A stretch of DNA of 64,000 bases from contig NZ_JAPZSU010000018.1 of the NCBI RefSeq assembly GCF_027531905.1, positions 1 to 64,000 of the forward strand. The letters run 5' to 3'. The first letter of the stretch is position 1. Each line of letters starts with the position of its first letter. The position numbers were made by a program, and so were the translations under genes. Source of the stretch: Flavobacterium sp. Lineage in GTDB: Bacteria > Bacteroidota > Bacteroidia > Flavobacteriales > Flavobacteriaceae. The notes under the pieces were generated by a model. The model was not told the origin of the DNA. It saw nothing but the letters and a program-made list of their open reading frames with translations, and ran no database searches. Below, in pieces: positions 27,501-34,582 of the stretch.

Positions 27501-27917
27501 AATTAAATGGTAAAAAATTCTACCCATTTCTTCTAAAGTTAGCTTTTCATTCAGCGCTTTTTGTCGCAATTCATAAGGGTTCAACGCAAACCAATTGGCT
27601 AATTTATCTGATGGAAATTCTTTTGTTTTCTTCCAATCTTCAAAATCATTTGCTATCATTGGACACATTTTATTCTCTGAGAGTGCTTTCAGTAATATCT
27701 TTTTTCGCAATCTTCTTCTAAAAAATTGTCTTCTAACGCCTCTTGCTCCCGTTCTTCCTGCGTTTTTTGACATTTCACGTCCTTCACCTTCTCCCAAATT
27801 TTCAACACCCATCGGAAAAATTCGACTACCTATTCCAAGAATTTTATTAGTCTGTTCGTTAATTAAAGCCCACCCAATCGAGTTAGTTCCCAAATCCAAT
27901 CCTAATATTTTTGCCAT
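24531..27917 (-). CDS. cas9: CRISPR-associated endonuclease Cas9 (type II-C)
   Basis: 1128 residues from ATG 27917; ATG 27929 would add four residues. RuvC-I: KILGLDLGTNSIGWA with Asp8. An Arg-rich bridge helix follows (GARGVRRQFFRRRLRKK). RuvC-II: KVEMARDL with Glu567. HNH: IEHIHPWSKSLNDSFSNK with His645 and Asn668. RuvC-III: HRHHAIDALVMA with His784 and Asp787. All nuclease residues are therefore present, and the frame is uninterrupted. The size fits compact II-C Cas9s. It cleaves DNA guided by crRNA-tracrRNA; the PAM cannot be read from the window. It is transcribed toward the array, divergently from the tracrRNA gene. Confidence 0.97.
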   Translation of the reverse strand: MAKILGLDLGTNSIGWALINEQTNKILGIGSRIFPMGVENLGEGEGREMSKNAGRTGARGVRRQFFRRRLRKKILLKALSENKMCPMIANDFEDWKKTKEFPSDKLANWFALNPYELRQKALNEKLTLEEMGRIFYHLIQRRGFLSNSRKGGTDDGAIFKGNPKEGKIGITETQDKIQEKTLGSYLFEIYPKENQPFQEGLERIRNRYTTRKMYVDEFELIWDKQAEFHGELTEELKTIFGGRKLDGYKEDGILFHQRPLRSQKHLVGNCSFEPSKTKCPISAIPFEQFRIWQWVNTVEYNGNKISQEEKLKIVEFLYANEKPEFKKIRKAIGKETAEFKFNYKDDDKIVGTYTIANLSNKKYFGKKWFEFTEKEQEDIWHVLYFFDSKSNLKDYAIKNWNFSEEQAIAISKFNVKDGYSSLSRKAIANILPFLQIGFTYDVAVVLGGIKNVFGNNWYNLSEEKRDFLIDNTEGIVRSKTKGGFIDIIKDILRNDYGISDHQMRKLYHHSATIDVAALIDKLPVGKEADKEIQKIKNPIVITALFELRKLVNELLDEHGKIDEIKVEMARDLKVSKSQRNQIRRDQKRLEKENDRVKTEVLKYTNLSHDTILKFKLWEECKKTCPYTGMPIPLNELFTNKWQIEHIHPWSKSLNDSFSNKTLCLGTENIKKGNKTPFEYYGNDEANWSTIKERALKLFSFTKEYPDSYNKFKRFVKQSFDDDFTSRQLNDTRYISKEAKNYLSKICKNVMVSPGQATSNLRQKWGLNHILNDENAKTREDHRHHAIDALVMACTKLSYVQELSKWNRYNRMYDLKQFPLPWKTFNFDAEKAVERILISHKKVSNDITIRYKTIEKNGEKHTNKGVAARGQLHKEFVYGKRKAPNSDEAYHIRKPIESLLTEKHIGKVVDISIRNLIFKRVNELGGFDKDKIPDNTFFKVDLNGVKHPQIFLPNKNGKPVPVLKVRIQETINKAKQLKTNSNQFVNPRNNDHVLIYETIDGQLEKDVVSFWEVVERKKQGLNKIQLPFNGKRVIETFKENDMFILFKNEDEINWNSTVDLSDNLYKVQKIAGADYFMEICFRKHNDSRDDKNAKGDYVYIKGFGEGKTGWFTFNPIKVKISVSGKIQKL

Positions 27918-28019
27918 AGTACTATTCATTTTGTAAGAATTTTTAAAGCTATGAAAAAATAAATTATGAACATTACGGTTTTCCACATTATAAATAAAGA
28001 TTTTTTTTCCTACATTTAC

Positions 28020-28112
28020 GACAGATTAAAACTTCTAATCTTTAATCTTATCACAATAAGGCTATATGCCGTAGGTGAAAACCTTAAGTCCTGCTTCGGT
28101 GGGACTTTTTTT
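28020..28112 (+). ncRNA. tracrRNA
   Basis: The anti-repeat CTTCTAATCTTTAATC (28032-28047) plus CACAAT (28052-28057) can pair with the crRNA repeat start GTTGTG...GATTAAAGATTAGAAG, leaving a small internal bulge. Then come the short stem GGC-TATAT-GCC, the hairpin AGGT-GAAA-ACCT, and a terminator AAGTCC...TTCG...GGACTT with seven T residues (28086-28112). A TACATTTA box at 28011-28018 is one base off the -7 consensus. The transcript lies between cas9 and rmuC and diverges from cas9. The 5' end is estimated. Confidence 0.9.
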
Positions 28113-28180
28113 ATATCTTTAAGTCCACTTAAAACTACATTTTTAATTCTTACTTTTACTTTTCAAAAAAATTATCCTCT

Positions 28181-29551
28181 ATGTCTGACTTATTTTCTTT
28201 TTTATTGGTTTTTATCGTAGCACTTGGTCTTGGTCTTTTTATAGGCAAACTGCTGTTTTCGGCTCGTTTTGAGTCACAAAAAATAAGCTTGGAAGAGAAA
28301 ATCAATGCTGTACAACATTTGCTACAACAACAAAAAGAACAAGCTACAAACGATAAAACTACATTCGAAAAACAATTGCAAAGTAGCCTTCAAGAAAAAG
28401 AAGCCATCCGAAATGAAAAAGATAGCTTGGCGATTCAACTTTCTAAAAAAGAGGTAGATTTTGATAATTTGTTAGAGCGTCATAAAGAACAAAAAAATGA
28501 AGTGGAACAACTTCAAGAAAAATTTACCAAAGAATTCGAAAATTTGGCCAACAAAATTCTAGACGAAAAATCGAATAAATTCACCGAGCAGAATAAGGAA
28601 AACATGAAGAATATCTTGAGTCCCCTTCAAGATAAGATTCAGTTATTCGAGAAAAAAGTCGAAGACACCCATAAAGAAAGTATTGACTATCATGCGGCGC
28701 TGCGTCAGCAAATACTAGGTCTTCGTGAAATGCATTTACAAATGAGTAAGGAAACTATCAATTTGACCAAAGCGCTAAAAGGCGACAGTAAAATGCAAGG
28801 AAATTGGGGCGAACTGGTATTGGAACGTGTACTTGAAAAGTCAGGCTTAGAGAAAGGACGGGAATACGAAGTACAACAAAGTCATGTTACCGAAGCGGGT
28901 AATCGCGTGTTTCCCGATGTGGTAATTAACTTACCTGATGGCAAAAAAATGATTGTCGACTCGAAAGTTTCTTTAACCGCCTATGAAAAATACATCAATG
29001 AAGACGATGACAACATCAAAGCTACCTTATTGAAAGAACATGTTTTGTCCATCAAGCGCCATGTGGATCAATTGGGTGAGAAAAATTATCAGGATTTGTA
29101 TCAGATGGAAAGTCCTGATTTTGTACTGCTTTTCATTCCTATAGAGCCGGCATTTGCCATTGCTTTGAATGAAGATACCTCCTTATACAATAAAGCTTTT
29201 GAGAAGAATATCGTAATCGTAACCCCTTCTACGCTATTGGCTACTTTACGCACTATTGACAGTATGTGGACCAACCAAAAGCAACAAGAAAATGCGGTTG
29301 AAATCGCGCGTCAAGCGGGGGCTTTGTATGACAAATTCGAAGGTTTTGTAAGTGATTTAATTAAAATAGGAAAGAAAATTGACGAAAGCAAAGTGGAATA
29401 CGGAGCTGCAATGAATAAGCTAGTGGAGGGCAAAGGCAACCTAATTGTAAGTGTAGAAAAATTAAAAAAGATGGGCGCCAAAGCCAAAAAAGCTTTGCCT
29501 GAAAATGTATTGAAAAGAGCTGAAACTGATACCAACAACCTTATCAACTAA
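28181..29551 (+). CDS. rmuC: DNA recombination protein RmuC
   Basis: A 456-residue protein. An N-terminal membrane helix (FSFLLVFIVALGLGLFIGKLLF) is followed by a long coiled coil to about residue 190 and then the RmuC nuclease-like domain: KMQGNWGELVLERVLEKSGL, FPDVVINLPDGKKMIVDSKVSLTAYE split over two strands, and ESPDFVLLFIPIEPAF-like segments. RmuC limits certain inversions and rearrangements and has a PD-(D/E)xK-like fold. The ATG follows the tracrRNA terminator by about 70 bases. Four more genes follow on the same strand with short gaps. Confidence 0.93.
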   Translation: MSDLFSFLLVFIVALGLGLFIGKLLFSARFESQKISLEEKINAVQHLLQQQKEQATNDKTTFEKQLQSSLQEKEAIRNEKDSLAIQLSKKEVDFDNLLERHKEQKNEVEQLQEKFTKEFENLANKILDEKSNKFTEQNKENMKNILSPLQDKIQLFEKKVEDTHKESIDYHAALRQQILGLREMHLQMSKETINLTKALKGDSKMQGNWGELVLERVLEKSGLEKGREYEVQQSHVTEAGNRVFPDVVINLPDGKKMIVDSKVSLTAYEKYINEDDDNIKATLLKEHVLSIKRHVDQLGEKNYQDLYQMESPDFVLLFIPIEPAFAIALNEDTSLYNKAFEKNIVIVTPSTLLATLRTIDSMWTNQKQQENAVEIARQAGALYDKFEGFVSDLIKIGKKIDESKVEYGAAMNKLVEGKGNLIVSVEKLKKMGAKAKKALPENVLKRAETDTNNLIN

Positions 29552-29556
29552 AACAA

Positions 29557-29922
29557 ATGAAAAAAATTGCCGCTTTATTACTACTCGCTGGAGTGCTAAT
29601 CGCTTCTATTTATATGGCTTTCATTTATTACATCCCTGTAAGTGATGGCATACGTTCTGGAGAATTGATTCGATTGAGTCACAAAGGTGTGGTCATCAAA
29701 ACTTGGGAAGGTGAATTGAGTCAAGGTATTTCGGGTGCCCAAATTTTTCGTTTTTCTGTATTAGACAAAGATCAAGCTGTAATCGACAGCTTAAAACTGT
29801 TTCAGGGACACTATGTGCGTTTGACTTATGAAGAAAAAAAACGCACTTTTATGTGGTGGGGCGAAACCCGTTTTTTTATCACATCGGTTCAAAAGGAAAC
29901 CTCTCCATTTAATAATCGATAA
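29557..29922 (+). CDS. Conserved hypothetical membrane-anchored protein
   Basis: A 121-residue protein with one N-terminal hydrophobic helix, MKKIAALLLLAGVLIASIYMAFIYY, followed by a small beta-rich extracytoplasmic part (GELIRLSHKGVVIKTWEGEL, FRFSVLDKDQAV, YVRLTYEEK). The GVVIKTWEGEL motif is recognisable in Bacteroidetes proteins often mislabelled as 6-phosphogluconate dehydrogenase; there is no dinucleotide-binding motif here to support that name. It is tightly spaced between rmuC (5 bases) and the thioesterase gene (2 bases), so an operon is likely. Function unknown. Confidence 0.8.
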   Translation: MKKIAALLLLAGVLIASIYMAFIYYIPVSDGIRSGELIRLSHKGVVIKTWEGELSQGISGAQIFRFSVLDKDQAVIDSLKLFQGHYVRLTYEEKKRTFMWWGETRFFITSVQKETSPFNNR

Positions 29923-29924
29923 GG

Positions 29925-30470
29925 ATGAGTACCGAATTCAAACCCGTATCAGCTTCTCATATTACCATTTCAGAATTGATGTTGCCCTCTCATACAAATT
30001 TTAGCGGCAAAATTCACGGAGGCTATATTTTATCCTTGTTGGATCAAATTGCTTTTGCTAGTGCGTCTAAATTCTCTGGAAACTATTGTGTCACTGCCTC
30101 CGTCGATACTGTAAATTTTTTACAGCCGATAGAAGTTGGTGAATTGGTGACCCTGAAAGCCTCAGTCAATTATGTAGGAAGAAGCTCGATGATTGTAGGC
30201 ATTCGAGTAGAAGCCGAAAACATCCAAACAGGCGCCATTAAGCATTGTAATTCGTCCTATTTTACGATGGTTGCCAAAGACGATAGTGGCAAAAGTGTTT
30301 CCGTTCCAGGATTAGTACTAAAAAGCCTAGATGATGTGCGTCGCTTTAGTAATTGTTTAAAACAAATTGAACTCAAAAAAGTGCACGAAGTACATGAAGA
30401 AGAATTTAATTATTGTTCCCCAGAAAATCTAGCGCATCTTTCGCAATACCATATTCGTTTAGAATTATAA
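29925..30470 (+). CDS. Acyl-CoA thioesterase (hotdog fold, YciA/BFIT type)
   Basis: A 181-residue cytosolic protein. LPSHTNFSGKIHGGYILSLLDQIAFASASKF is the hotdog central helix with the conserved Asn, HGG and Asp; the strands FLQPIEVGELVTLKASVNYVGRSSM follow, matching YciA-type acyl-CoA hydrolases. It would release CoA from fatty acyl-CoA; chain-length preference is not deducible. A C-terminal extension of about 40 residues, rich in charged residues, goes beyond the minimal fold. The start lies two bases after the previous stop. Confidence 0.87.
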   Translation: MSTEFKPVSASHITISELMLPSHTNFSGKIHGGYILSLLDQIAFASASKFSGNYCVTASVDTVNFLQPIEVGELVTLKASVNYVGRSSMIVGIRVEAENIQTGAIKHCNSSYFTMVAKDDSGKSVSVPGLVLKSLDDVRRFSNCLKQIELKKVHEVHEEEFNYCSPENLAHLSQYHIRLEL

Positions 30471-30548
30471 GAAAAATACTCTTCTAAAATTTAATTGCTA
30501 AAAACAATTAAAACATGTAACTTTAAGAGATTCAATTTCTTGGTTCCT

Positions 30549-31091
30549 ATGAAAAAAATCACTTTCCTTTTCTTATTTTTCCATTCGTTATCTATTCACG
30601 CTCAGGATTGTTTGTCTACTTCTAAAGGGTTTGTGAATTTTGAAGCTTCGGTGCCTTTATTTGAAGAAGTGAAAGCTGTGAATCCCTCCGTAAAATGTTT
30701 GGTAAAATTAAAAACCAGCGCAATCAGTTGCACTATTCTCATCAAACAATTTCAATTCAAAAAAGACTTAATGCGTGAGCATTTTAATGACAATTACTTA
30801 GAAAGCCACCATCATCCCAAAGCCACTTTTATTGGTACCATTGAAAAATTTGATTATAAATTGCTTGCTGAAGAACCTACCGAATATCAAATAAGAGGGA
30901 TCATCAAAATACGCGGCAAATCGAAACCCATACTTTGCAAAGCTTTCTTAAAAAAAGTACCCAAAGGCATGGAAATCAATTCTTCGTTTGTTTTAAACAC
31001 AGACGACTTCGATATCGAAATACCATTTATTGTAGCTACTAAAATATCCAAACAAGTCCAAACTACTTTAAAACTTGTGGTTTTAGAATGA
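30549..31091 (+). CDS. YceI-like periplasmic/secreted protein
   Basis: 180 residues from ATG 30549, which begins a signal peptide, MKKITFLFLFFHSLSIHA-Q; the longer reading lacks one. The body has a lipocalin-like YceI pattern: KGFVNFEASVPLFEEVKAVN, FQFKKDLMREHFNDNYLESHHHPKATFIGTI split over two strands, then an IRGIIKIRGKSKPI strand. YceI domains bind isoprenoid or polyprenyl chains; the ligand here is unknown. It is monocistronic or the last gene of the rmuC-thioesterase run. Confidence 0.78.
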   Translation: MKKITFLFLFFHSLSIHAQDCLSTSKGFVNFEASVPLFEEVKAVNPSVKCLVKLKTSAISCTILIKQFQFKKDLMREHFNDNYLESHHHPKATFIGTIEKFDYKLLAEEPTEYQIRGIIKIRGKSKPILCKAFLKKVPKGMEINSSFVLNTDDFDIEIPFIVATKISKQVQTTLKLVVLE

Positions 31092-31120
31092 GAAATCGGT
31101 ATTCAACATTTTTATAAACT

Positions 31121-32422
31121 ATGAATAGACTACAAAATTTCCTTGATTTACACAAAGGAGAAGAAGACAAACAAAAAGTATTAGAAAACGTAAAGTCGAA
31201 CATTTCCTTTAGAGGTTCGACTGTTTGGATTTTGGCTTGCGCTATAGTAGTGGCCTCGGTGGGTTTGAATGTAAACTCAACCGCAGTTATTATTGGTGCT
31301 ATGCTCATTTCCCCATTGATGGGACCTATTGTTGGTGCAGGATTTAGTCTGGGAATTTATGATTTTGAATTATTAAAAAAAGCAGCCAAAAACCTTATTA
31401 TTGCCACTTTAGTGAGCTTGTTGGTCTCCACGATTTATTTTGCCCTCAGTCCGTTTAAAGAAACCCAGTCTGAATTGTTGGCGCGTACCTCACCCAATAT
31501 TTATGATATTCTGATTGCTTTTTTTGGTGGACTAGTAGGAGTTATTGCTATCACAAGAGTCGAAAAAGGAAATCCAATTCCTGGTGTTGCCATTGCTACC
31601 GCTTTAATGCCTCCTTTGTGTACCGCAGGCTATGGCTTAGCAATAGGGAACTGGAAATATTTCCTAGGTGCACTTTTTCTTTACACCATCAATTGTGTGT
31701 TTATTTGCATTTCCACTTTTATAATTGTAAAATATTTAAAGTACCCTGAAGTCAATCATGTTAATCCAAAATACCGCAAACAAATAAAATATACCATTAC
31801 AACCCTTATCGTGTTATTGATTGTACCCAGTGTCTATTTTGCCTATTTATTGGCACAAGAAAAGCAATACAAACAAAAAGTGGAGCTATTTTTAAATGAT
31901 GAATTTAACGACAAAGGGTTTGCTATTTTGTACCAAAAAATCAATTACAACAAAAATCCAAGAAGTATTGAGTTGGCTTTTTTGAATAAAAAAATAACCA
32001 AGCAAGAAATCCAAAACTTAAGCGAATTGCTAAAAAAATATCATATCGAAAATACTGAATTAGTCATTAAACAAGACACCACAGATATCAAGAAATACAT
32101 TTTGGAAAACAATGCTACGGAAAAAGCTAAAGAAAACGAAAAAGATGTCATGATTCTGAATTTAGAAAACAAACTCAAATCGTATAGCTACAACAATAAT
32201 GCATTAAGAGAGGAAATTGCCATTTTGTTTCCCGAAATAAGCAACATTTCGGTAGCCAACCATATTTTTAATGAAAATAGTGACAGTACTTTTACCAAAA
32301 CGATTGCCATTTACAAGAGTACAAAAAATCTAACTCCCAATGATGAAGAAAAACTAAAAGAATGGCTTAAGAAAAGAATCTCCAGAAATAGTATCGCAAT
32401 CTATCGCGAAAAAGAAGATTAG
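31121..32422 (+). CDS. DUF389 / TIGR00341 family membrane protein
   Basis: A 433-residue protein. The DUF389 core is visible: ISFRGSTVWILACAIVVASVGLN, STAVIIGAMLISPLMGPIVG, and GVAIATALMPPLCTAGYGLA, with about six membrane helices in the first 230 residues. A charged, probably cytoplasmic or periplasmic domain of ~200 residues follows, with repeated LNKKITKQEIQNLSELL-like amphipathic segments. The family is conserved but its transport or signalling role is not established. It ends two bases before the convergent LysM-peptidase gene, with no terminator between. Confidence 0.85.
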   Translation: MNRLQNFLDLHKGEEDKQKVLENVKSNISFRGSTVWILACAIVVASVGLNVNSTAVIIGAMLISPLMGPIVGAGFSLGIYDFELLKKAAKNLIIATLVSLLVSTIYFALSPFKETQSELLARTSPNIYDILIAFFGGLVGVIAITRVEKGNPIPGVAIATALMPPLCTAGYGLAIGNWKYFLGALFLYTINCVFICISTFIIVKYLKYPEVNHVNPKYRKQIKYTITTLIVLLIVPSVYFAYLLAQEKQYKQKVELFLNDEFNDKGFAILYQKINYNKNPRSIELAFLNKKITKQEIQNLSELLKKYHIENTELVIKQDTTDIKKYILENNATEKAKENEKDVMILNLENKLKSYSYNNNALREEIAILFPEISNISVANHIFNENSDSTFTKTIAIYKSTKNLTPNDEEKLKEWLKKRISRNSIAIYREKED

Positions 32423-32423
32423 T

Positions 32424-33869
32424 CTATTTCAACACACGATTAACCTGTGCAAAATTTCGACTATAATATCCTTCTTTTGTAGAAGAAATAATTACGCCAC
32501 TATTTGTTGAAGAATGAATAAATTTAATCTCTTCCCCAACTACATCGACCACCATACCTACATGGTTGATTCGTCCACTACCTCGGGTTTTAAAGAAAAT
32601 TAAATCTCCTTTTTGGGCTTCTGTTGGTGTAACTCTTATGCCGATATTCGCTTGTTGACTTGAAGAACGCGGTAATTTTATATCCAGCGCACTAAACGTA
32701 GAACACATTAACCCAGAACAATCAAAACCAGCTCTTGTTGTACCCCCTGGCCTATAACGAATGCCTAAATTATCAGATGCTTTAGCAATTAAATCATCTG
32801 CCATGGAGTAATCCCCAAAAAAATTAGTAGAAGTAGGCTCAGCAACTGCCGCATCTACCTTAGCTTCTGTTTCATTCACGGCTATAGCATCAACGCCTTC
32901 TTTAATTTTCAGCACTTCGCCAACTTTCAATTTTTTACGAACCGAAGGATTTAATTTTTCTAATGCTGCAACCGTCATTCCGTATTTTTTAGCAATGCCA
33001 AACTTAGTTTCTCTCGGTAAAACTTCATGAACAATAGCCGTTGTTTCTGGTGAGAGAGTAGCTTTTGAGGTTGTCGTTTCATTTACAATCTGCTCATTGA
33101 CTACTGTAACTGGAGTTTCTGTTTTAACTGTAGACGGATTTGAAACTTCAGCTAATTTAACCCCTTCATTTGTTTTATTTTGCAGTGGAACATTCAGTTT
33201 CTTCCCAATTTCAAGGCCTTTGGCAACAATACTTGGATTCCTTTTTTCAAGTTCTTCGACTGAAATTCCATAGCGCTTAGCGATGCCGTACTTTGTTTCG
33301 CTAGCCACTACTTCATGGATTTGTTGCTCTTCGTTCACCGCAGTTGGAGCTACAAACTCACTTATCGAACTATTATTTGAGGAAATAGCTGTATTTTGTT
33401 CTGATTCGCTTACCGATGCAACGGCTGGTTCTTCTTTTAATTCGAAGTTTTCAGGTACCACTAATTTTATTTTCTTTCCAATTTGCAAACCAACCTTCTC
33501 AATGGAAGGATTACTTTTTTTAATGGCTTCTACTGTAAGATTATGCTTTTTTGCAATACCAAATAAGGTTTCCTTGGGCAAAACTTCGTACTGAATCTCC
33601 TTGGTGTTTTTCTTTTTCTGTGCTAGTTCTTTTTGAGCTACTTCCTTTTTATACTTCTTATTTGGAATTTTCAAAACCGAATTTAACTTTAGAATCCCTG
33701 AAGCTTTTGGATTTAAATCAAAAATTACTTTTTGACTCACATGATACTTTTCGGCTATCGTAGAAATAGTCTCCCCTTGAGAAATTTTATGTTCAATAAA
33801 TTTTTCTTGTGAAAAAACAGTTGTAGTTGTACCAACCAAGAGCCAAAATAGTATTCTAAAGTGCTTCAT
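32424..33869 (-). CDS. LysM-repeat NlpC/P60 peptidoglycan endopeptidase
   Basis: A 481-residue exported protein with a signal peptide, MKHFRILFWLLVGTTTTVFS-Q. Four LysM domains follow (for example HKISQGETISTIAEKYHVS, YEVLPKETLFGIAKKHNLT, HEVVASETKYGIAKRYGIS, HEVLPRETKFGIAKKYGMT), separated by Ser/Thr/Val-rich linkers. The C-terminal NlpC/P60 domain has the catalytic Cys in AGFDCSGLMCSTF, His in GRINHVGMVVD and a third polar residue near FIHSS. It should cut peptide stems of peptidoglycan during wall growth. The gene is alone on its strand. Confidence 0.92.
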   Translation of the reverse strand: MKHFRILFWLLVGTTTTVFSQEKFIEHKISQGETISTIAEKYHVSQKVIFDLNPKASGILKLNSVLKIPNKKYKKEVAQKELAQKKKNTKEIQYEVLPKETLFGIAKKHNLTVEAIKKSNPSIEKVGLQIGKKIKLVVPENFELKEEPAVASVSESEQNTAISSNNSSISEFVAPTAVNEEQQIHEVVASETKYGIAKRYGISVEELEKRNPSIVAKGLEIGKKLNVPLQNKTNEGVKLAEVSNPSTVKTETPVTVVNEQIVNETTTSKATLSPETTAIVHEVLPRETKFGIAKKYGMTVAALEKLNPSVRKKLKVGEVLKIKEGVDAIAVNETEAKVDAAVAEPTSTNFFGDYSMADDLIAKASDNLGIRYRPGGTTRAGFDCSGLMCSTFSALDIKLPRSSSQQANIGIRVTPTEAQKGDLIFFKTRGSGRINHVGMVVDVVGEEIKFIHSSTNSGVIISSTKEGYYSRNFAQVNRVLK

Positions 33870-34127
33870 CTTTATTTTTTACAAATTGTGTGTTATTTTT
33901 ATCCAAAAGCCTATTTCATAGAAATTAGATTAAAAAAACTGTTTTTTTTAGATTAAAAACATCGTTTTTATCAAGAATTACAAATATACCTTTTTTTGGC
34001 AATTTAAAAATGTTAAAACTATTATAAAATCAGTCCACACGATCTTGATGGGAAACAAAAAGGATCTACCCTTAATTGTGTGGGTTTTGTTGTTTTAATA
34101 GTATTATTCTAACAAAAGTAATTTCTA

Positions 34128-34451
34128 TTTTTGAACCATTTAAGGCATTTAAGGTCTTATAAGTTTGATAAACATACCGCTCTTATTTCTTACACAACTC
34201 TTTCTACCTCTGCTACAACGAATTAATATACCTACATTATAAATAGCCAATGATTCTTATTGGCCTTACATACCTCCTATTTTTTCGAAGTTTAATTGTT
34301 TAACTGTTTAATCGTTTAAAAACAAGTTGTTTGAGTCATTGCGTCCATTGCGTATATCCTTAAATTTTGCCACGGATTACAAAGATTGAACGGATTTTTT
34401 ACTTTTAAGCTAAACCTTATATGACCTTCAATTCCTTACATGGTTCAAAAA
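34128..34451. repeat. Inverted pair of a dispersed repeat
   Basis: TTTTTGAACCATTTAAGG (from 34128) and its imperfect inverse CCTTACATGGTTCAAAAA (to 34451) bound a segment of about 324 bases, each continuing into AAGGTC-TATAAG-type sequence. The arm is related to the GAACCATATAAGGCAAATAAG part of the tandem repeats at 9611-10390. The rest of 33870-34582 is AT-rich with fragments such as ATTGCGTCCATTGCG; no gene was recognised. Confidence 0.55.
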
Positions 34452-34530
34452 GCACATCAGCAATTACTTCTATGACTTATATGGTTATTTTTTTTTGTGG
34501 GTTTACCTACACAGTTGAGGGTAGAACCAC

Positions 34531-34562
34531 AAAAAAAGCTCCTAAGTTACCTAAGGAGCTTA
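34531..34562 (-). terminator. Terminator of acnA
   Basis: On the minus strand AAGCTCCT pairs with AGGAGCTT and is followed by seven T residues, 20 bases after the acnA stop. Confidence 0.8.
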
Positions 34563-34582
34563 AACTAAATTTTTTACATGTA

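Noticed and set aside
19981-28112. A type II-A or II-B system
   Set aside because: No csn2 or cas4 gene is seen anywhere in the locus; cas1, cas2 and a 1128-residue Cas9 fit II-C.
29557-29922. 6-phosphogluconate dehydrogenase (a label sometimes given to such proteins)
   Set aside because: It has 121 residues, one membrane helix and no dinucleotide-binding motif.
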